Assembly (NCBI RefSeq): GCF_009766065.1
Contig: NZ_LMUE01000002.1
Coordinates: 1,037,247 to 1,101,246 of the forward strand
DNA from: Dyella sp. S184
GTDB lineage: Bacteria; Pseudomonadota; Gammaproteobacteria; Xanthomonadales; Rhodanobacteraceae
Direction: 5' to 3'
Length of the DNA: 64,000 nucleotides
Shown: piece after piece, positions 1-6,942 of the stretch
Position numbering within the stretch: the stretch's first letter is position 1
Layout: every line of letters starts with the position of its first letter
Made by a program: the position numbers and the translations under genes
Notes under the pieces: generated by a model
Databases searched by the model: none
Seen by the model: the letters and a program-made list of their open reading frames with translations, nothing else
Told to the model about the DNA's origin: nothing

Positions 1-2
1 TG

Positions 3-90
3 GCCTAACAGTTCGTCCAAGCGGACGCAGGAAGTTTCCAGTGCGATCATGTGCTGCGGCCCGCACGGCCGCTTAGCTTAGGTGTCAGAC
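3..90 (+). other. attC-like site (degenerate), left boundary of a gene cassette
   Basis: The stretch begins with GCCTAAC, which fits the RYYYAAC core of integron recombination sites. It ends with GCTTAGCTTAGGTGTCAGAC, which resembles the usual L'/R' half of an attC site but has GTC where GTT is expected. The inner arms are GC-rich and could fold. It lies just upstream of a small promoterless gene that has a second, better attC-like site behind it, which is why I read it as a degenerate attC. Confidence 0.45.
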
Positions 91-124
91 CGCAGAACAA
101 ACCGCTGCCCAATCGGAGAGCACC

Positions 125-505
125 ATGAAGCGTGTTACAGGAATCGGTGGAATCTTCTTTAAATCGAAAGATCCAAAGACACTGAATGCGTGGTATCGCG
201 ACCACCTTGGATTGGACGTCTCTGAGTGGGGCGGAACGGTTTTTGAGTGGGGTGGTCCTGATAGCTCTCCAGGAATGACCCTTTGGACTCCTTTTGCTGA
301 AGACACGAACAAGATGGAACCTGGCACCGCATCTTTCATGGTCAATTTCCGTGTAGACGACTTGGATGCCCTTCTTGGTGCACTGCGCAGCGAGGGCTGC
401 AACGTCGTTGGGGAGCCGGAAAGTTCGGAGTACGGAAAATTCGGTTGGGTACTGGATCCTGATGGAAACAAGATTGAGCTTTGGGAGCCGCCGGCAGGTC
501 AGTGA
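125..505 (+). CDS. VOC (glyoxalase/bleomycin-resistance fold) protein, integron cassette gene
   Basis: A 126-residue single-domain VOC protein. It opens with the usual beta strand followed by FFKSKDPKTLNAWYRDHLGL and closes with VLDPDGNKIELWEP, the signature end of the second beta-alpha-beta-beta-beta unit, where the C-terminal glutamate normally binds metal. Members act as dimeric lyases, dioxygenases, isomerases or resistance proteins, and the substrate cannot be told from sequence. The start is supported by GGAG a few bases upstream. The gene nearly fills the space between two attC-like sites, the usual layout of an integron cassette, and VOC proteins are common cassette cargo. Confidence 0.85.
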   Translation: MKRVTGIGGIFFKSKDPKTLNAWYRDHLGLDVSEWGGTVFEWGGPDSSPGMTLWTPFAEDTNKMEPGTASFMVNFRVDDLDALLGALRSEGCNVVGEPESSEYGKFGWVLDPDGNKIELWEPPAGQ

Positions 506-518
506 GCGCGCAACTGCG

Positions 519-574
519 GTCTAACTATTCGTTAAAGGCGATGGCTGCGCCGCCGCTTAATTCCAGCGTTGAAC
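519..574 (+). other. attC-like recombination site
   Basis: GTCTAAC at 519-525 matches RYYYAAC and GTTGAAC at 568-574 matches GTTRRRY. Between them lie TATTCGTTAAAG and CGCTTAATTCCAGC, which resemble the L'' and L' boxes of classical attC sites, around a GC-rich centre that can pair. The 56-bp length and the position 13 bp after the VOC stop codon fit a short attC ending a gene cassette. No integrase gene is in the window, so the platform would lie to the left. Confidence 0.7.
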
Positions 575-640
575 ATCTGCTGTTGCAGGCCCTTGCCTTA
601 AACGGCACCACGCTCATTGAGCGGTTCGGACAGTGGCTTT

Positions 641-664
641 AAGTGAACCTGACCCCGATAGTCG
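641..664 (+). repeat. Dispersed boundary repeat, type A, copy 1
   Basis: The sequence AAGTGAACCTGACCCCGATA followed by GTCG. The same unit recurs at about 5.8, 6.95 and 9.1 kb, always between unrelated genes. Here it separates the putative cassette from the 3' end of the ECF sigma gene. Confidence 0.8.
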
Positions 665-689
665 TGGACCACCCAGACACCTTTTTCCT

Positions 690-1547
690 TCAGCCCAACC
701 GCGCCCAATCCATGCCTTCGAGCACATAGGGCGCAAACAGGAAATCCCGGATCCCGATGATCCGGTTTTCCGACCAGTCGATCAGGACAAAATGCGCAGG
801 TCTTTCCATCGGGCCCTCGCTGTCGAAGACCAGCATGGCCGGCTGCCCTTCAACCGCGCCGAAGGCAAACCGCCATTTCGCCACTTCCGCATAGCGCGTG
901 AAATAGAGGCCGATCTTGTCGCGCCCTTCCAGCTGCAGCCGGTTTACCAGATCGAGCTTCACGTCGTCGGCGAGCATGGCACGGATGGCGTCGAAATCGC
1001 CGCTCTGAAACAGCTGCACATAAGCGGCGATCTTCCGCCGGTCTGTGTCGGACATCAGCGGCAGCCGGATGTCTTCGGGCGCCTGCGCGAGTTGCCGCAG
1101 CGCAACGCGCCCGCGCTGAAGCGCCGATTTGGCGGCTGCCGGAGAGCACCCGGCGATGCCTGCGATCTCGTCGACCGAATGACCCAGAACATCCTTGAGG
1201 ATCACTGCGCAGCGTTGCAGTTCAGGCAACCGCAGAAACGTCTGAAAGCTGATCTCGACGATGTCCGCCTCGGGCATGGCCGCCGCTTCGATGTCGTCGG
1301 TAAGCGGCACGACCGTGTTCCGCGACCGGTTGCGCAGGAAATCCAGGCTCGTGTTGTGGGCGATGCGAAACAGCCAGCCCTCGAGATTATCCACCTCGGC
1401 GCCCTCGGCCCGCGCGTGAAGGGCCTTGACCAGGGCATCCTGCAATACATCCTCGCCATTGACCGCCGATCCAGTCATGCGCGCGCAGTAGCGATGGAGG
1501 CGCGGCCGCAGCGCTTTCAGACCATCCTCGAATGCGTCCATGTTCAT
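690..1547 (-). CDS. ECF-family RNA polymerase sigma factor with SnoaL-like C-terminal domain
   Basis: A 285-residue protein. Sigma region 2 lies near residues 10-80 (GEDVLQDALVKAL; WLFRIAHNTSLDFLRNR) and region 4 near 105-155 (HSVDEIAGIAGCSPAAAKSALQR). Residues 168-280 form an NTF2/SnoaL-like domain (KIAAYVQLFQSGDFDAI). ECF factors of this build usually have no separate anti-sigma factor; the C-terminal domain tunes activity. Its ATG overlaps the stop codon of the upstream hydrolase (ATGA), so translation is probably coupled. It is last in a four-gene operon with ABM, EthD and hydrolase genes, so it may control that operon. This is inference. Confidence 0.92.
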   Translation of the reverse strand: MNMDAFEDGLKALRPRLHRYCARMTGSAVNGEDVLQDALVKALHARAEGAEVDNLEGWLFRIAHNTSLDFLRNRSRNTVVPLTDDIEAAAMPEADIVEISFQTFLRLPELQRCAVILKDVLGHSVDEIAGIAGCSPAAAKSALQRGRVALRQLAQAPEDIRLPLMSDTDRRKIAAYVQLFQSGDFDAIRAMLADDVKLDLVNRLQLEGRDKIGLYFTRYAEVAKWRFAFGAVEGQPAMLVFDSEGPMERPAHFVLIDWSENRIIGIRDFLFAPYVLEGMDWARLG

Positions 1548-2437
1548 GGATGGAGGGCTTCCGCGCTCTGTTGCGCCAGGGACTGGACACCGATGTCGAT
1601 GAGGATTCTCGACAGGTTGGCCGGTTGTGACAGGAAGGGCGAATGGCTGCTTTCCAGGGTGTGGGCCGTGGTCTTGCCGCCAAGGGCAGCGTCAACCGTT
1701 GCAATCATGTGATCCTGGCCGGTCAGGGGAATCGCGCGATCCTGGGTGCAGCGGATGTAATGGCGTGGCACCGTGCCAAATCTTTCCGGCGTGATGTCCG
1801 ACAGGGCCAGCGCGCCGGCGTTCGACTCGTCGCAATGAAGTTGCGAGGCCATAGGCGCGAAGTCGGCCTCCGGCACGTCGGCATAAAAAGAAGCTTTGAG
1901 CAGCGCCCGGTAGGCTTCGTCGGTTGATCCGGGATGGATTCTTGTCGCGCCGATGGCGACGGGGTCACCCACGAACAGACCGGGCGCCAGCGCCGAAGAC
2001 AGGGTTTCATGCTGCAGCATCGCGAGCAGCGGCATGCCGCTCGGCACCATGAACCCGGCCAGATAGACGACCGCGAGCAGCAGGTTCGGCACCTGCTCGG
2101 CGACCGCCGAAATCGTCATCCCGCCAGCCGAGTGCCCGACCAGGATGACCTTGCCGTCGCTACGCGACGCCGCCTCTTTTACCAGCGCGACGACCGCTTG
2201 CGTCCGCTCCTCCTGCGTCACGCCGGCGACGGGTGAGCGCTCGGCGGCAAACGCCGCGGGGTCGAACGGATGAAGACCAAGCGACGTGGGTGCTATCGCA
2301 TTCACCCCCGCGCCGGGAAGGTCGAGCGTCAACGCTGCGAAGCCGTTGGCCTCAAGTAGAGGCGTCACCCTGTCCCACGTCGTATGGTTGTGCCAACCGC
2401 CGTGGACCAGAACAAAAACTGCTTGGGTTGCCGACAT
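1544..2437 (-). CDS. Alpha/beta hydrolase (EstC/methylesterase-like)
   Basis: A 297-residue soluble alpha/beta hydrolase. It has the oxyanion strand VFVLVHGGWHNHTTW near the N-terminus, the nucleophile elbow GHSAGGMT near residue 110, and the catalytic histidine in ESSHSPFL near the end. Close relatives cleave small esters, and the substrate here is unknown. I start it at the ATG preceded by AAAAGGACT; the open frame runs upstream without a ribosome site. It follows the EthD gene by about 110 bp and overlaps the ECF sigma gene by 4 bp. Confidence 0.9.
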   Translation of the reverse strand: MSATQAVFVLVHGGWHNHTTWDRVTPLLEANGFAALTLDLPGAGVNAIAPTSLGLHPFDPAAFAAERSPVAGVTQEERTQAVVALVKEAASRSDGKVILVGHSAGGMTISAVAEQVPNLLLAVVYLAGFMVPSGMPLLAMLQHETLSSALAPGLFVGDPVAIGATRIHPGSTDEAYRALLKASFYADVPEADFAPMASQLHCDESNAGALALSDITPERFGTVPRHYIRCTQDRAIPLTGQDHMIATVDAALGGKTTAHTLESSHSPFLSQPANLSRILIDIGVQSLAQQSAEALHP

Positions 2438-2549
2438 GGCTGAGTCCTTTTCATGTGAGTTTACGATCTTCGCGAGTTGAACAAGCGGCCGCCCGCCATG
2501 TCGCCGCGATTGGCCCCTCGCCCACCGAGGCGAACCAGGAGCGACGGGT

Positions 2550-2864
2550 TCAAACGTCCCTGCTGTCGAAAAGGAACATCTGGACGCCCGAGTCGTCCGG
2601 TGCAAAAAGTCGGCGATCCGCCCCGGCCGCCTGTCCCTCCGCGCTGGCAAACGCCCTTTCGATCGCCGCGAAGTCGTCGAAATGCAGCGTTCCGATCCGA
2701 TGAACATCGGAGGCTCCCACCGGCGTTGCGATGGGGCCGTCGCTGACCTCGTATTTCCTCAGGCCCGGAATCTTTTTGGCGAGAGGCACATGGATGTCGA
2801 AGTAATGCCGGTCGAATGCCTCGGCGTTCTTCGGTGTTCGGTAAATCACTACCATTCGAGCCAT
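2550..2864 (-). CDS. EthD domain-containing small protein
   Basis: A 104-residue single-domain protein of the dimeric alpha-beta barrel superfamily. The N-terminal MVVIYRTPKNAEAFDRHYFD and HVPLAKKIPGLRKYEV match the EthD pattern. Relatives include accessory proteins of ether-degradation loci and small decarboxylases or cyclases; no reaction can be assigned. It is the second gene of the operon ABM, EthD, hydrolase, ECF sigma, and sits 46 bp after the ABM stop codon. Confidence 0.88.
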   Translation of the reverse strand: MARMVVIYRTPKNAEAFDRHYFDIHVPLAKKIPGLRKYEVSDGPIATPVGASDVHRIGTLHFDDFAAIERAFASAEGQAAGADRRLFAPDDSGVQMFLFDSRDV

Positions 2865-2910
2865 GGCGGTTCTCCTTTGTTGGTTGTGTGACGCCGACTT
2901 GCCTGTGTGC

Positions 2911-3222
2911 TCACCCGCAACGGGTTTCGCTAAACACCGCCGAGCCCACGATCGAGTCCAGGCTCGCCAGCTCGATGACCTTGGGGAAACAGGCTTGCAT
3001 GCGCGGATCGCTGCGCATCGCCTCGACGGCTGCGGCGCTCTCCCACTCGGAGTAGATGACGACGCCAGCGCCGTCCCCTGCCGCGATCAGCCTGGTCGTC
3101 TTCCAGCCAGGGAGCGTGCGGATCACCGTTTCAGTGTTCTGCTTCAGGAGAGCGATCAGCGCACCCTGCTTTTCGGGTTTGACCTTCAGCAGATTGATCA
3201 AGATGACGGACTCGTCGGACAT
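2911..3222 (-). CDS. Antibiotic biosynthesis monooxygenase (ABM) family protein
   Basis: A 103-residue ferredoxin-like protein with the ABM pattern: an N-terminal strand (VILINLLKVKPEKQGALIAL), a middle PGWKTTRLIAAGDGAGVVIY and the conserved EWES(A)AAVEAM. Family members are cofactor-free dimeric monooxygenases or related enzymes acting on quinones, aromatics or haem. The open frame extends far upstream, but AAGGAG seven bases before this ATG sets the start. It is the first gene of the ABM-EthD-hydrolase-sigma operon, and a strong terminator hairpin isolates it from upstream transcription. Confidence 0.88.
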   Translation of the reverse strand: MSDESVILINLLKVKPEKQGALIALLKQNTETVIRTLPGWKTTRLIAAGDGAGVVIYSEWESAAAVEAMRSDPRMQACFPKVIELASLDSIVGSAVFSETRCG

Positions 3223-3340
3223 GGCATGACTCCTTGTGTTTGGGACACACCAAGGACGATCCGAAGGATGCAAACGGATCGCGACGCAGAAGATTTTTTG
3301 AAATTCATCCCGAAGGGGCGCGCCTTGCCGACTTGCTGCG

Positions 3341-3370
3341 TGCAAAAGAAAAGCCCCGCGATGCGGGGCT
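3341..3370 (-). terminator. Rho-independent terminator
   Basis: Read on the minus strand it is GCCCCGC-ATC-GCGGGGC followed by TTTTCTTTT, a 7-bp GC stem with a long U-rich tail. It lies between the truncated LuxR-like gene and the ABM operon, so the operon promoter must lie at about 3223-3340. Confidence 0.85.
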
Positions 3371-3415
3371 CTTCTTGCGACATGCTGCCGGGAGCGACAG
3401 GCGATCAGGCGCCAG

Positions 3416-3483
3416 AACCCGGGGTCAGAGTCGACTTTCCCGATGCTGCTCCCAAAACAAAGTGCACTCTGACCCGGGTTTCG
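3416..3483. repeat. Dispersed boundary repeat, type B inverted pair
   Basis: GGGGTCAGAGTCGACTTT at 3421-3438 faces AAAGTGCACTCTGACCCGGG at 3459-3478, making an imperfect inverted pair around a 20-bp spacer. The right arm recurs at 9194-9217. The element overlaps the 3' end of the small membrane-protein gene and supplies its last residues. Confidence 0.8.
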
Positions 3484-3640
3484 CCCCCAGCACGACGCCG
3501 AGCACCAGGAAGGCGGCCGCGACCAGGAACAGGTAGACGTCGCCCGAATGCATCCGCACCAGGCGCTGGTAGTCGAGCCACTGCAGGGCGAGCGTTCCCG
3601 CCGCCAGCAGCGCCCCGTAGCCGACCACCCGCTTCCACAT
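3425..3640 (-). pseudogene. Truncated membrane-anchored LuxR-type regulator remnant (N-terminal part only)
   Basis: The frame encodes 71 residues. The first 54 or so contain two hydrophobic stretches (GYGALLAAGTLALQWL and VYLFLVAAAFLVLGVVLGA). From memory they resemble the N-terminal anchor of a Xanthomonadales protein family whose members continue into a LuxR helix-turn-helix. Here the frame runs directly into the type B repeat, so the last 17-20 residues are repeat-encoded and the DNA-binding part is missing. It could instead be a genuine small membrane protein, but repeat-encoded ends argue for a broken gene. Confidence 0.5.
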
Positions 3641-3715
3641 CCTCGCCTCCGCTCGCCCCGTACTAGGTTCATCTTAGCGCTGGTCCGCCAAGCCACCCCG
3701 CCTGCTTTCCCATGC

Positions 3716-4024
3716 TCAGTGGTAATCGTCTTCGCGCTGGTGCCGCACTGCCAGCACAGTGACGGTTTTGGCGTCATCGATTTCAAACAGCGCCACATAG
3801 CCGGATGCACCGAAGGCGATGATCAATTCGCGTAGAAACGTGTTGTCAGGCGCAGCCTTCCTGCAACTGAATGGTGAACTCGCCAGCAAGGCCAGGCCAT
3901 TGCGGATGGCATCCAGCGCGCGCTCGGCCGTGGTCCAGTCGCCATCCTCACGTACCAAGACAAAGTCATACAGCCGTTCAAGGTCGGCCAACGCTTCCTC
4001 CGTGAAGCGGATCTTGAATGTCAT
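3716..4024 (-). CDS. ParE/RelE-family toxin
   Basis: A 102-residue protein of the RelE/ParE superfamily: FKIRFTEEALADLERLYDFV at the N-terminus, a central conserved stretch around ALDAIRNGLALLASSPFSCR, and the C-terminal YVALFEIDDAKTVTVLAVRHQREDDY typical of ParE. ParE toxins poison gyrase while RelE toxins cut mRNA on the ribosome; the RHQRED..Y ending favours ParE. Its start overlaps the stop codon of the upstream antitoxin (ATGA), the standard translational coupling of a type II toxin-antitoxin pair. Confidence 0.9.
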   Translation of the reverse strand: MTFKIRFTEEALADLERLYDFVLVREDGDWTTAERALDAIRNGLALLASSPFSCRKAAPDNTFLRELIIAFGASGYVALFEIDDAKTVTVLAVRHQREDDYH

Positions 4025-4290
4025 GCGGAAGCTTTCTTTGCCTTGGCCAATCGCGCTTCAAGCTTTTTCAGCACCGCGCCAGACGAAAAGTACACCCCGC
4101 TAGCTTTGGCCTGATCACGCGAAGCCAACCCACGGGCGATGAAAGCGGCCTGTTCCTGGCGTTGCTGAATTTGTGCCCGCACCGCGTACTCGACAAAGCC
4201 GGACAGACTTTCCCCGTCGCGCAAGACTTCCTCTGCGGCGCGGCGCAGAACCGGTTCAACACGCAGCGAAGGGATGGTTGCGGTTTTCAT
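4021..4290 (-). CDS. Antitoxin of the ParE-type pair (ribbon-helix-helix, YlcI/YnfO-like)
   Basis: An 89-residue protein. The N-terminal strand MKTATIPSLRVEPVLRRAAE and following helices (LSGFVEYAVRAQIQQRQEQ) fit a ribbon-helix-helix DNA-binding domain. The C-terminal part (KASGVYFSSGAVLKKLEARL) is the likely toxin-wrapping tail. I chose this ATG over an upstream in-frame one because the conserved domain begins here. The upstream region has a GCAATTGC palindrome (4309-4316) that could be part of an autoregulatory operator; that is a guess. Confidence 0.85.
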   Translation of the reverse strand: MKTATIPSLRVEPVLRRAAEEVLRDGESLSGFVEYAVRAQIQQRQEQAAFIARGLASRDQAKASGVYFSSGAVLKKLEARLAKAKKASA

Positions 4291-4467
4291 GAAAACTCCG
4301 AATGCGATGCAATTGCGATTCATTTTGGCGCAATTCAACGACAGGGGCAAATCGCCCGGAAAGAAGGTAAGGACGATCCCTGGAAGCAACGCTTAGTCGC
4401 CCTTGGGCAGCTTGAGCAAGCAGACCCACCAAGTTGTCCCCCGACACCACCCCCGGAAGGGGTCCGA

Positions 4468-4983
4468 TCACTCGACTGAGCGAGATTGCCGTGACTGCAG
4501 GGCGACGCGTATCAGATACGCGACGATCGCGATGTTGGCGATCAGCGCAACCAATTTGAATCCGCTGAAACGGTGCACCGCTTCGTAGATTTCCAGCGGC
4601 ACCAGCGAGCCGGTGGCGACGACCGTGAACCATTCCGCCCAGTACTTCTGCAGCCACAGCCCGATGCCCTCGGTCGCAAAGATCGCGGCATAGGCCAGTG
4701 CGACCAGTCCGATCGCCACAAACTTGCTCGGGCCCATCGACTGCAGCTTCTCCACCAGCCTCCAGCGCAGGCCATTACTGTCGCTCAGCGACAACTGCTC
4801 CAGCCAGTGCACCAGATGTTCGAAGTTCTGCGAACGATCCAGATGGAAGGCCGCAATCGCCACCAGGATCAAGCCGATGGTCTTGGCGGCCTTGTACACC
4901 GCGATGACACGCAGCCACCCATGGTTGCGGGGCTTGCGCGTATCGGTCGGCCCAGCTTGGGAGTCGCGGCGGATATCGGACAT
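4468..4983 (-). CDS. DUF2127 domain-containing inner-membrane protein
   Basis: A 171-residue protein with a charged N-terminus (about 24 residues) and four likely membrane segments: VIAVYKAAKTIGLILVAIAA, FVAIGLVALAYAAIFATEGI, FTVVATGSLVPLEIYEAVHR and LVALIANIAIVAYLIRVAL. The RVIAVYKAAKTIGLI and GLWLQKYWAEWFTVVATGSL stretches fit DUF2127, a family of unknown function. It stands between two toxin-antitoxin modules and shows no link to either. Confidence 0.85.
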   Translation of the reverse strand: MSDIRRDSQAGPTDTRKPRNHGWLRVIAVYKAAKTIGLILVAIAAFHLDRSQNFEHLVHWLEQLSLSDSNGLRWRLVEKLQSMGPSKFVAIGLVALAYAAIFATEGIGLWLQKYWAEWFTVVATGSLVPLEIYEAVHRFSGFKLVALIANIAIVAYLIRVALQSRQSRSVE

Positions 4984-5013
4984 GGCAAGACATTCCGGGA
5001 ATCAGAACAGCGA

Positions 5014-5415
5014 TTACGCCGCCAGCAGTTTTGCATCGGCCAGCTTGGCGGCCTTGGCATCCAGGGTAAGCATGGGTGCCTTCCCCTCAACCCAGCATGC
5101 TGCGGCGTGCAAGCAGTCCGCAAAGTCTGCCGTGCCCTGCCGATAGGCATGCAATGCACGTTCGACGGCAGGCTCGGTCTGAAACTCCAGTTCCCGGGTT
5201 TCGAGCAGGGCGTTCAACGCCAGCAGGATGTCGGGTTTGGCAAATGCGTAGCGGGAGCGCAACACCCACTCCAGTTCCAGCATGACCGTCAGGGGTACGA
5301 AAAGGGTTTCATCCCGGCGCGCTGCGGACTCGAGCATTTCCGCGATACGGCGCGACTGGCCGGCATTGTCATCTACCAGCCAGCGCACCAGGACATTGGT
5401 ATCCAGCCCGGCCAT
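5014..5415 (-). CDS. vapC: VapC-type PIN-domain ribonuclease toxin
   Basis: A 133-residue PIN-domain protein. The acidic residues of the active site are visible in GLDTNVLVRWLV (D5), in the conserved MLELEWVLR glutamate and in GTADFADCLHAAAC, with a further aspartate in LTLDAKAAKL. VapC toxins are Mg-dependent RNases that cut tRNA or rRNA and are held inactive by VapB. The start codon overlaps the stop codon of the upstream AbrB-type gene by one base (TGATG). Confidence 0.92.
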   Translation of the reverse strand: MAGLDTNVLVRWLVDDNAGQSRRIAEMLESAARRDETLFVPLTVMLELEWVLRSRYAFAKPDILLALNALLETRELEFQTEPAVERALHAYRQGTADFADCLHAAACWVEGKAPMLTLDAKAAKLADAKLLAA

Positions 5416-5642
5416 CAGCGCCGGCCGATGCGCATGTCGTCCAGCGAAACCTTGCGTTTGTTCACGGCGGATTTCAGCATGCCCTTGATCTCACCCATCG
5501 AACGAGTCTTGGCACGCATGACGGTGGAACCGTCGTCGAGCTGGGTAAACACTACGCGTTCGCCCGCGACCAGGCCGAGCGCCTTGCGGATGTCGGCGGG
5601 GATGGTGACCTGGCCCTTGCTGGTCATGACGGCTTCGGACAT
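5415..5642 (-). CDS. vapB: VapB-type antitoxin, AbrB/SpoVT swapped-hairpin family
   Basis: A 75-residue protein. MTSKGQVTIPADIRKALGL is the hallmark of the AbrB-type DNA-binding domain, and GERVVFTQLDDGSTVMRA completes it. The C-terminal 30 residues (MGEIKGMLKSAVNKRKVSLD) are the usual toxin-neutralising tail. The start is fixed by AAGGAG upstream. A perfect palindrome covers that ribosome site, pointing to autorepression by the complex. Confidence 0.92.
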   Translation of the reverse strand: MSEAVMTSKGQVTIPADIRKALGLVAGERVVFTQLDDGSTVMRAKTRSMGEIKGMLKSAVNKRKVSLDDMRIGRR

Positions 5643-5651
5643 GGCGAGTCT

Positions 5652-5676
5652 CCTTACTATTTGATAAATAGTAAGG
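5652..5676. promoter_or_regulatory. Perfect palindromic operator of vapBC
   Basis: An 11-bp perfect inverted repeat (CCTTACTATTT / AAATAGTAAGG) with a 3-bp centre begins 10 bp upstream of the vapB ATG and includes part of the Shine-Dalgarno AAGGAG. Autoregulation by the antitoxin or the toxin-antitoxin complex is the rule for this family. The overlap means repression could also block ribosome loading. Confidence 0.8.
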
Positions 5677-5720
5677 AATTTTTCCAGGCCGCGCAAGCTC
5701 GTGACCAAGGGTCTTTCCGT

Positions 5721-5831
5721 GCGAAACCCGGGTCGGGTCGAAACGCACTTCGATGATCGAGAGCAGTAGTCACTAAAGATCGGGTCAGGTTCACTTTCTC
5801 ACGGCAGTAAGTAAACCTGACCCCGATAGTC
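5721..5831. repeat. Dispersed boundary repeat cluster (type B variant plus type A inverted pair)
   Basis: GCGAAACCCGGGTCGGGTCG followed by AAACGCACTT at 5721-5750 is a variant of type B on the minus strand. GATCGGGTCAGGTTCACTTT at 5778-5797 and AAGTAAACCTGACCCCGATA from 5809 form an inverted pair of type A. The cluster fills most of the 316-bp gap between vapB and the next gene; I see nothing else in that gap except the vapBC operator. Confidence 0.8.
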
Positions 5832-5958
5832 GACCCGATAGTCTCGAATTATCACCATGCCAATCCGCCTGTTTCGTTGGGGTGACGCTCCAGAAATACG
5901 AAACGACGGGATACGCACCAGCGAGCGCAACTGGCCCACTGGCGCGCGCGGGTGCCGG

Positions 5959-6666
5959 TCAATGGTAGGCGGGCAGTTGCCGCACGATGGGCAACGCATG
6001 GCTCATCGGCGCGTGCATGGGCAGCGCGAGGTAGCTGGCCTGCTCCTCGCGCACGCCCGGTTTCGTGCCGTGCCGCTCATCGATCCGCTGCACGCGGTCG
6101 ACCTCACGGATGATGTCTTGCAGCCTCTCCGCATGCTCGAGGATGGCATCGCCCATGATCGACAGCGTGACGTCGGCGAAATCCGCCTGATCGGTGGCGA
6201 CCACCACGTCGCCATGGGCGCGGAGAATGTCGCCCAGCCGGGCCAGCTCGTCGATCTGATCCAGGGTGACGCCAGCCACGTAGCGTTTGGTCGCCTCGTT
6301 CATCGCCGACCCGGCAAGTTCCGGTTCGGTGCCGTCCGTGTCCGCCGCTGCCGTGACGGCGGCGGCTTTCGGCTCGGCGTCACGTTCGGCCTTGGCCTCG
6401 GGCGCAGGCACCCTTTCGCGACGCTCGGCCGGCCAGGAGAGTTCGTCCAGCACTTGCCCGATCTGCTCCTCCAGCAACTCCATGCAGATCGCCACCTCGC
6501 CCGGGCGAATCTCCGCATACCACTCCTGATCCTCATCCGGCCTGCGCGGTCGCGCGAGGTTGGTCAGGAACCCCACGTACTCGCGTAGCTGCTTCAGCCG
6601 CAGCTGGCTGTCCTCCGGCAGGAAATAGCCCGTCGTTTCCAAATCTTCCGAATCGAACGTCGACAT
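5959..6666 (-). CDS. XAC0095-like protein of unknown function
   Basis: A 235-residue soluble protein. The N-terminal YFLPEDSQLRLKQLREYVGF followed by LARPRRPDEDQE and ICMELLEEQIGQVLDELSW resembles the small XAC0095-type proteins of Xanthomonadaceae, as far as I recall them. An alanine-rich linker (about residues 85-120) leads to a second helical part (TLDQIDELARLGDILRAHGD). No enzymatic motif is visible. A strong ribosome site (AGGAGG) precedes the ATG, and about 200 bp upstream hold a series of hairpins including a terminator-like one. Family assignment is tentative. Confidence 0.8.
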   Translation of the reverse strand: MSTFDSEDLETTGYFLPEDSQLRLKQLREYVGFLTNLARPRRPDEDQEWYAEIRPGEVAICMELLEEQIGQVLDELSWPAERRERVPAPEAKAERDAEPKAAAVTAAADTDGTEPELAGSAMNEATKRYVAGVTLDQIDELARLGDILRAHGDVVVATDQADFADVTLSIMGDAILEHAERLQDIIREVDRVQRIDERHGTKPGVREEQASYLALPMHAPMSHALPIVRQLPAYH

Positions 6667-6893
6667 GGTCGCCTCCTAGTTCCATAGAAGTATCCGTCCA
6701 CGGCATGACGGCGGACGGGGTGTCGGGAGGTTCGAAACCGCTAAGAGCCGGCGGGCGTATTCCCCTGAAGGGTGTTGTATTAGCCGCCCTCCCGACGCAG
6801 GAATCACGTCGGCTTGCACCTGCGAACAGGCGCAAAAAACCCACCAGTATGACGGAGGTGGGTACCGCTCTTAGGGGAGTTTCGACGCTCCTT
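6667..6893 (-). promoter_or_regulatory. Long structured 5' leader of the XAC0095-like gene (candidate attenuator)
   Basis: Read on the minus strand, five hairpins precede the ATG: CCCACC/GGTGGG with an 11-nt loop and six U (6834-6862, terminator-like); GCGCCUG-UUCG-CAGGUGC (6816-6833); CCGACG/CGUCGG (6792-6812); CCC-UUCA-GGG (6763-6772); and an 8-bp stem (6694-6718) close to the AGGAGG at 6671-6677. A possible promoter is TTGACT (6924-6929), 17 bp, CAGACT (6901-6906). This could be a transcription attenuator, or a short RNA gene in front of the coding gene. Confidence 0.55.
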
Positions 6894-6942
6894 GCAAACG
6901 AGTCTGCTACGGCAATGGAGGGGAGTCAAGACAGGCGTGGAT

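Noticed and set aside
633..1712. Long plus-strand open frame (359 residues)
   Set aside because: It is the antisense shadow of the ECF sigma gene, with no recognisable motif and GC-driven codon composition.
2911..3810. 299-residue minus-strand frame covering the ABM gene
   Set aside because: The upstream two thirds cross a terminator and a repeat and lack any conserved sequence; only the C-terminal 103 residues are the ABM protein.
6533..6844. Minus-strand open frame beginning MGFLRLFAGASRR
   Set aside because: It runs through the structured leader and out of frame into the XAC0095-like gene; the apparent conservation is better explained by RNA structure.
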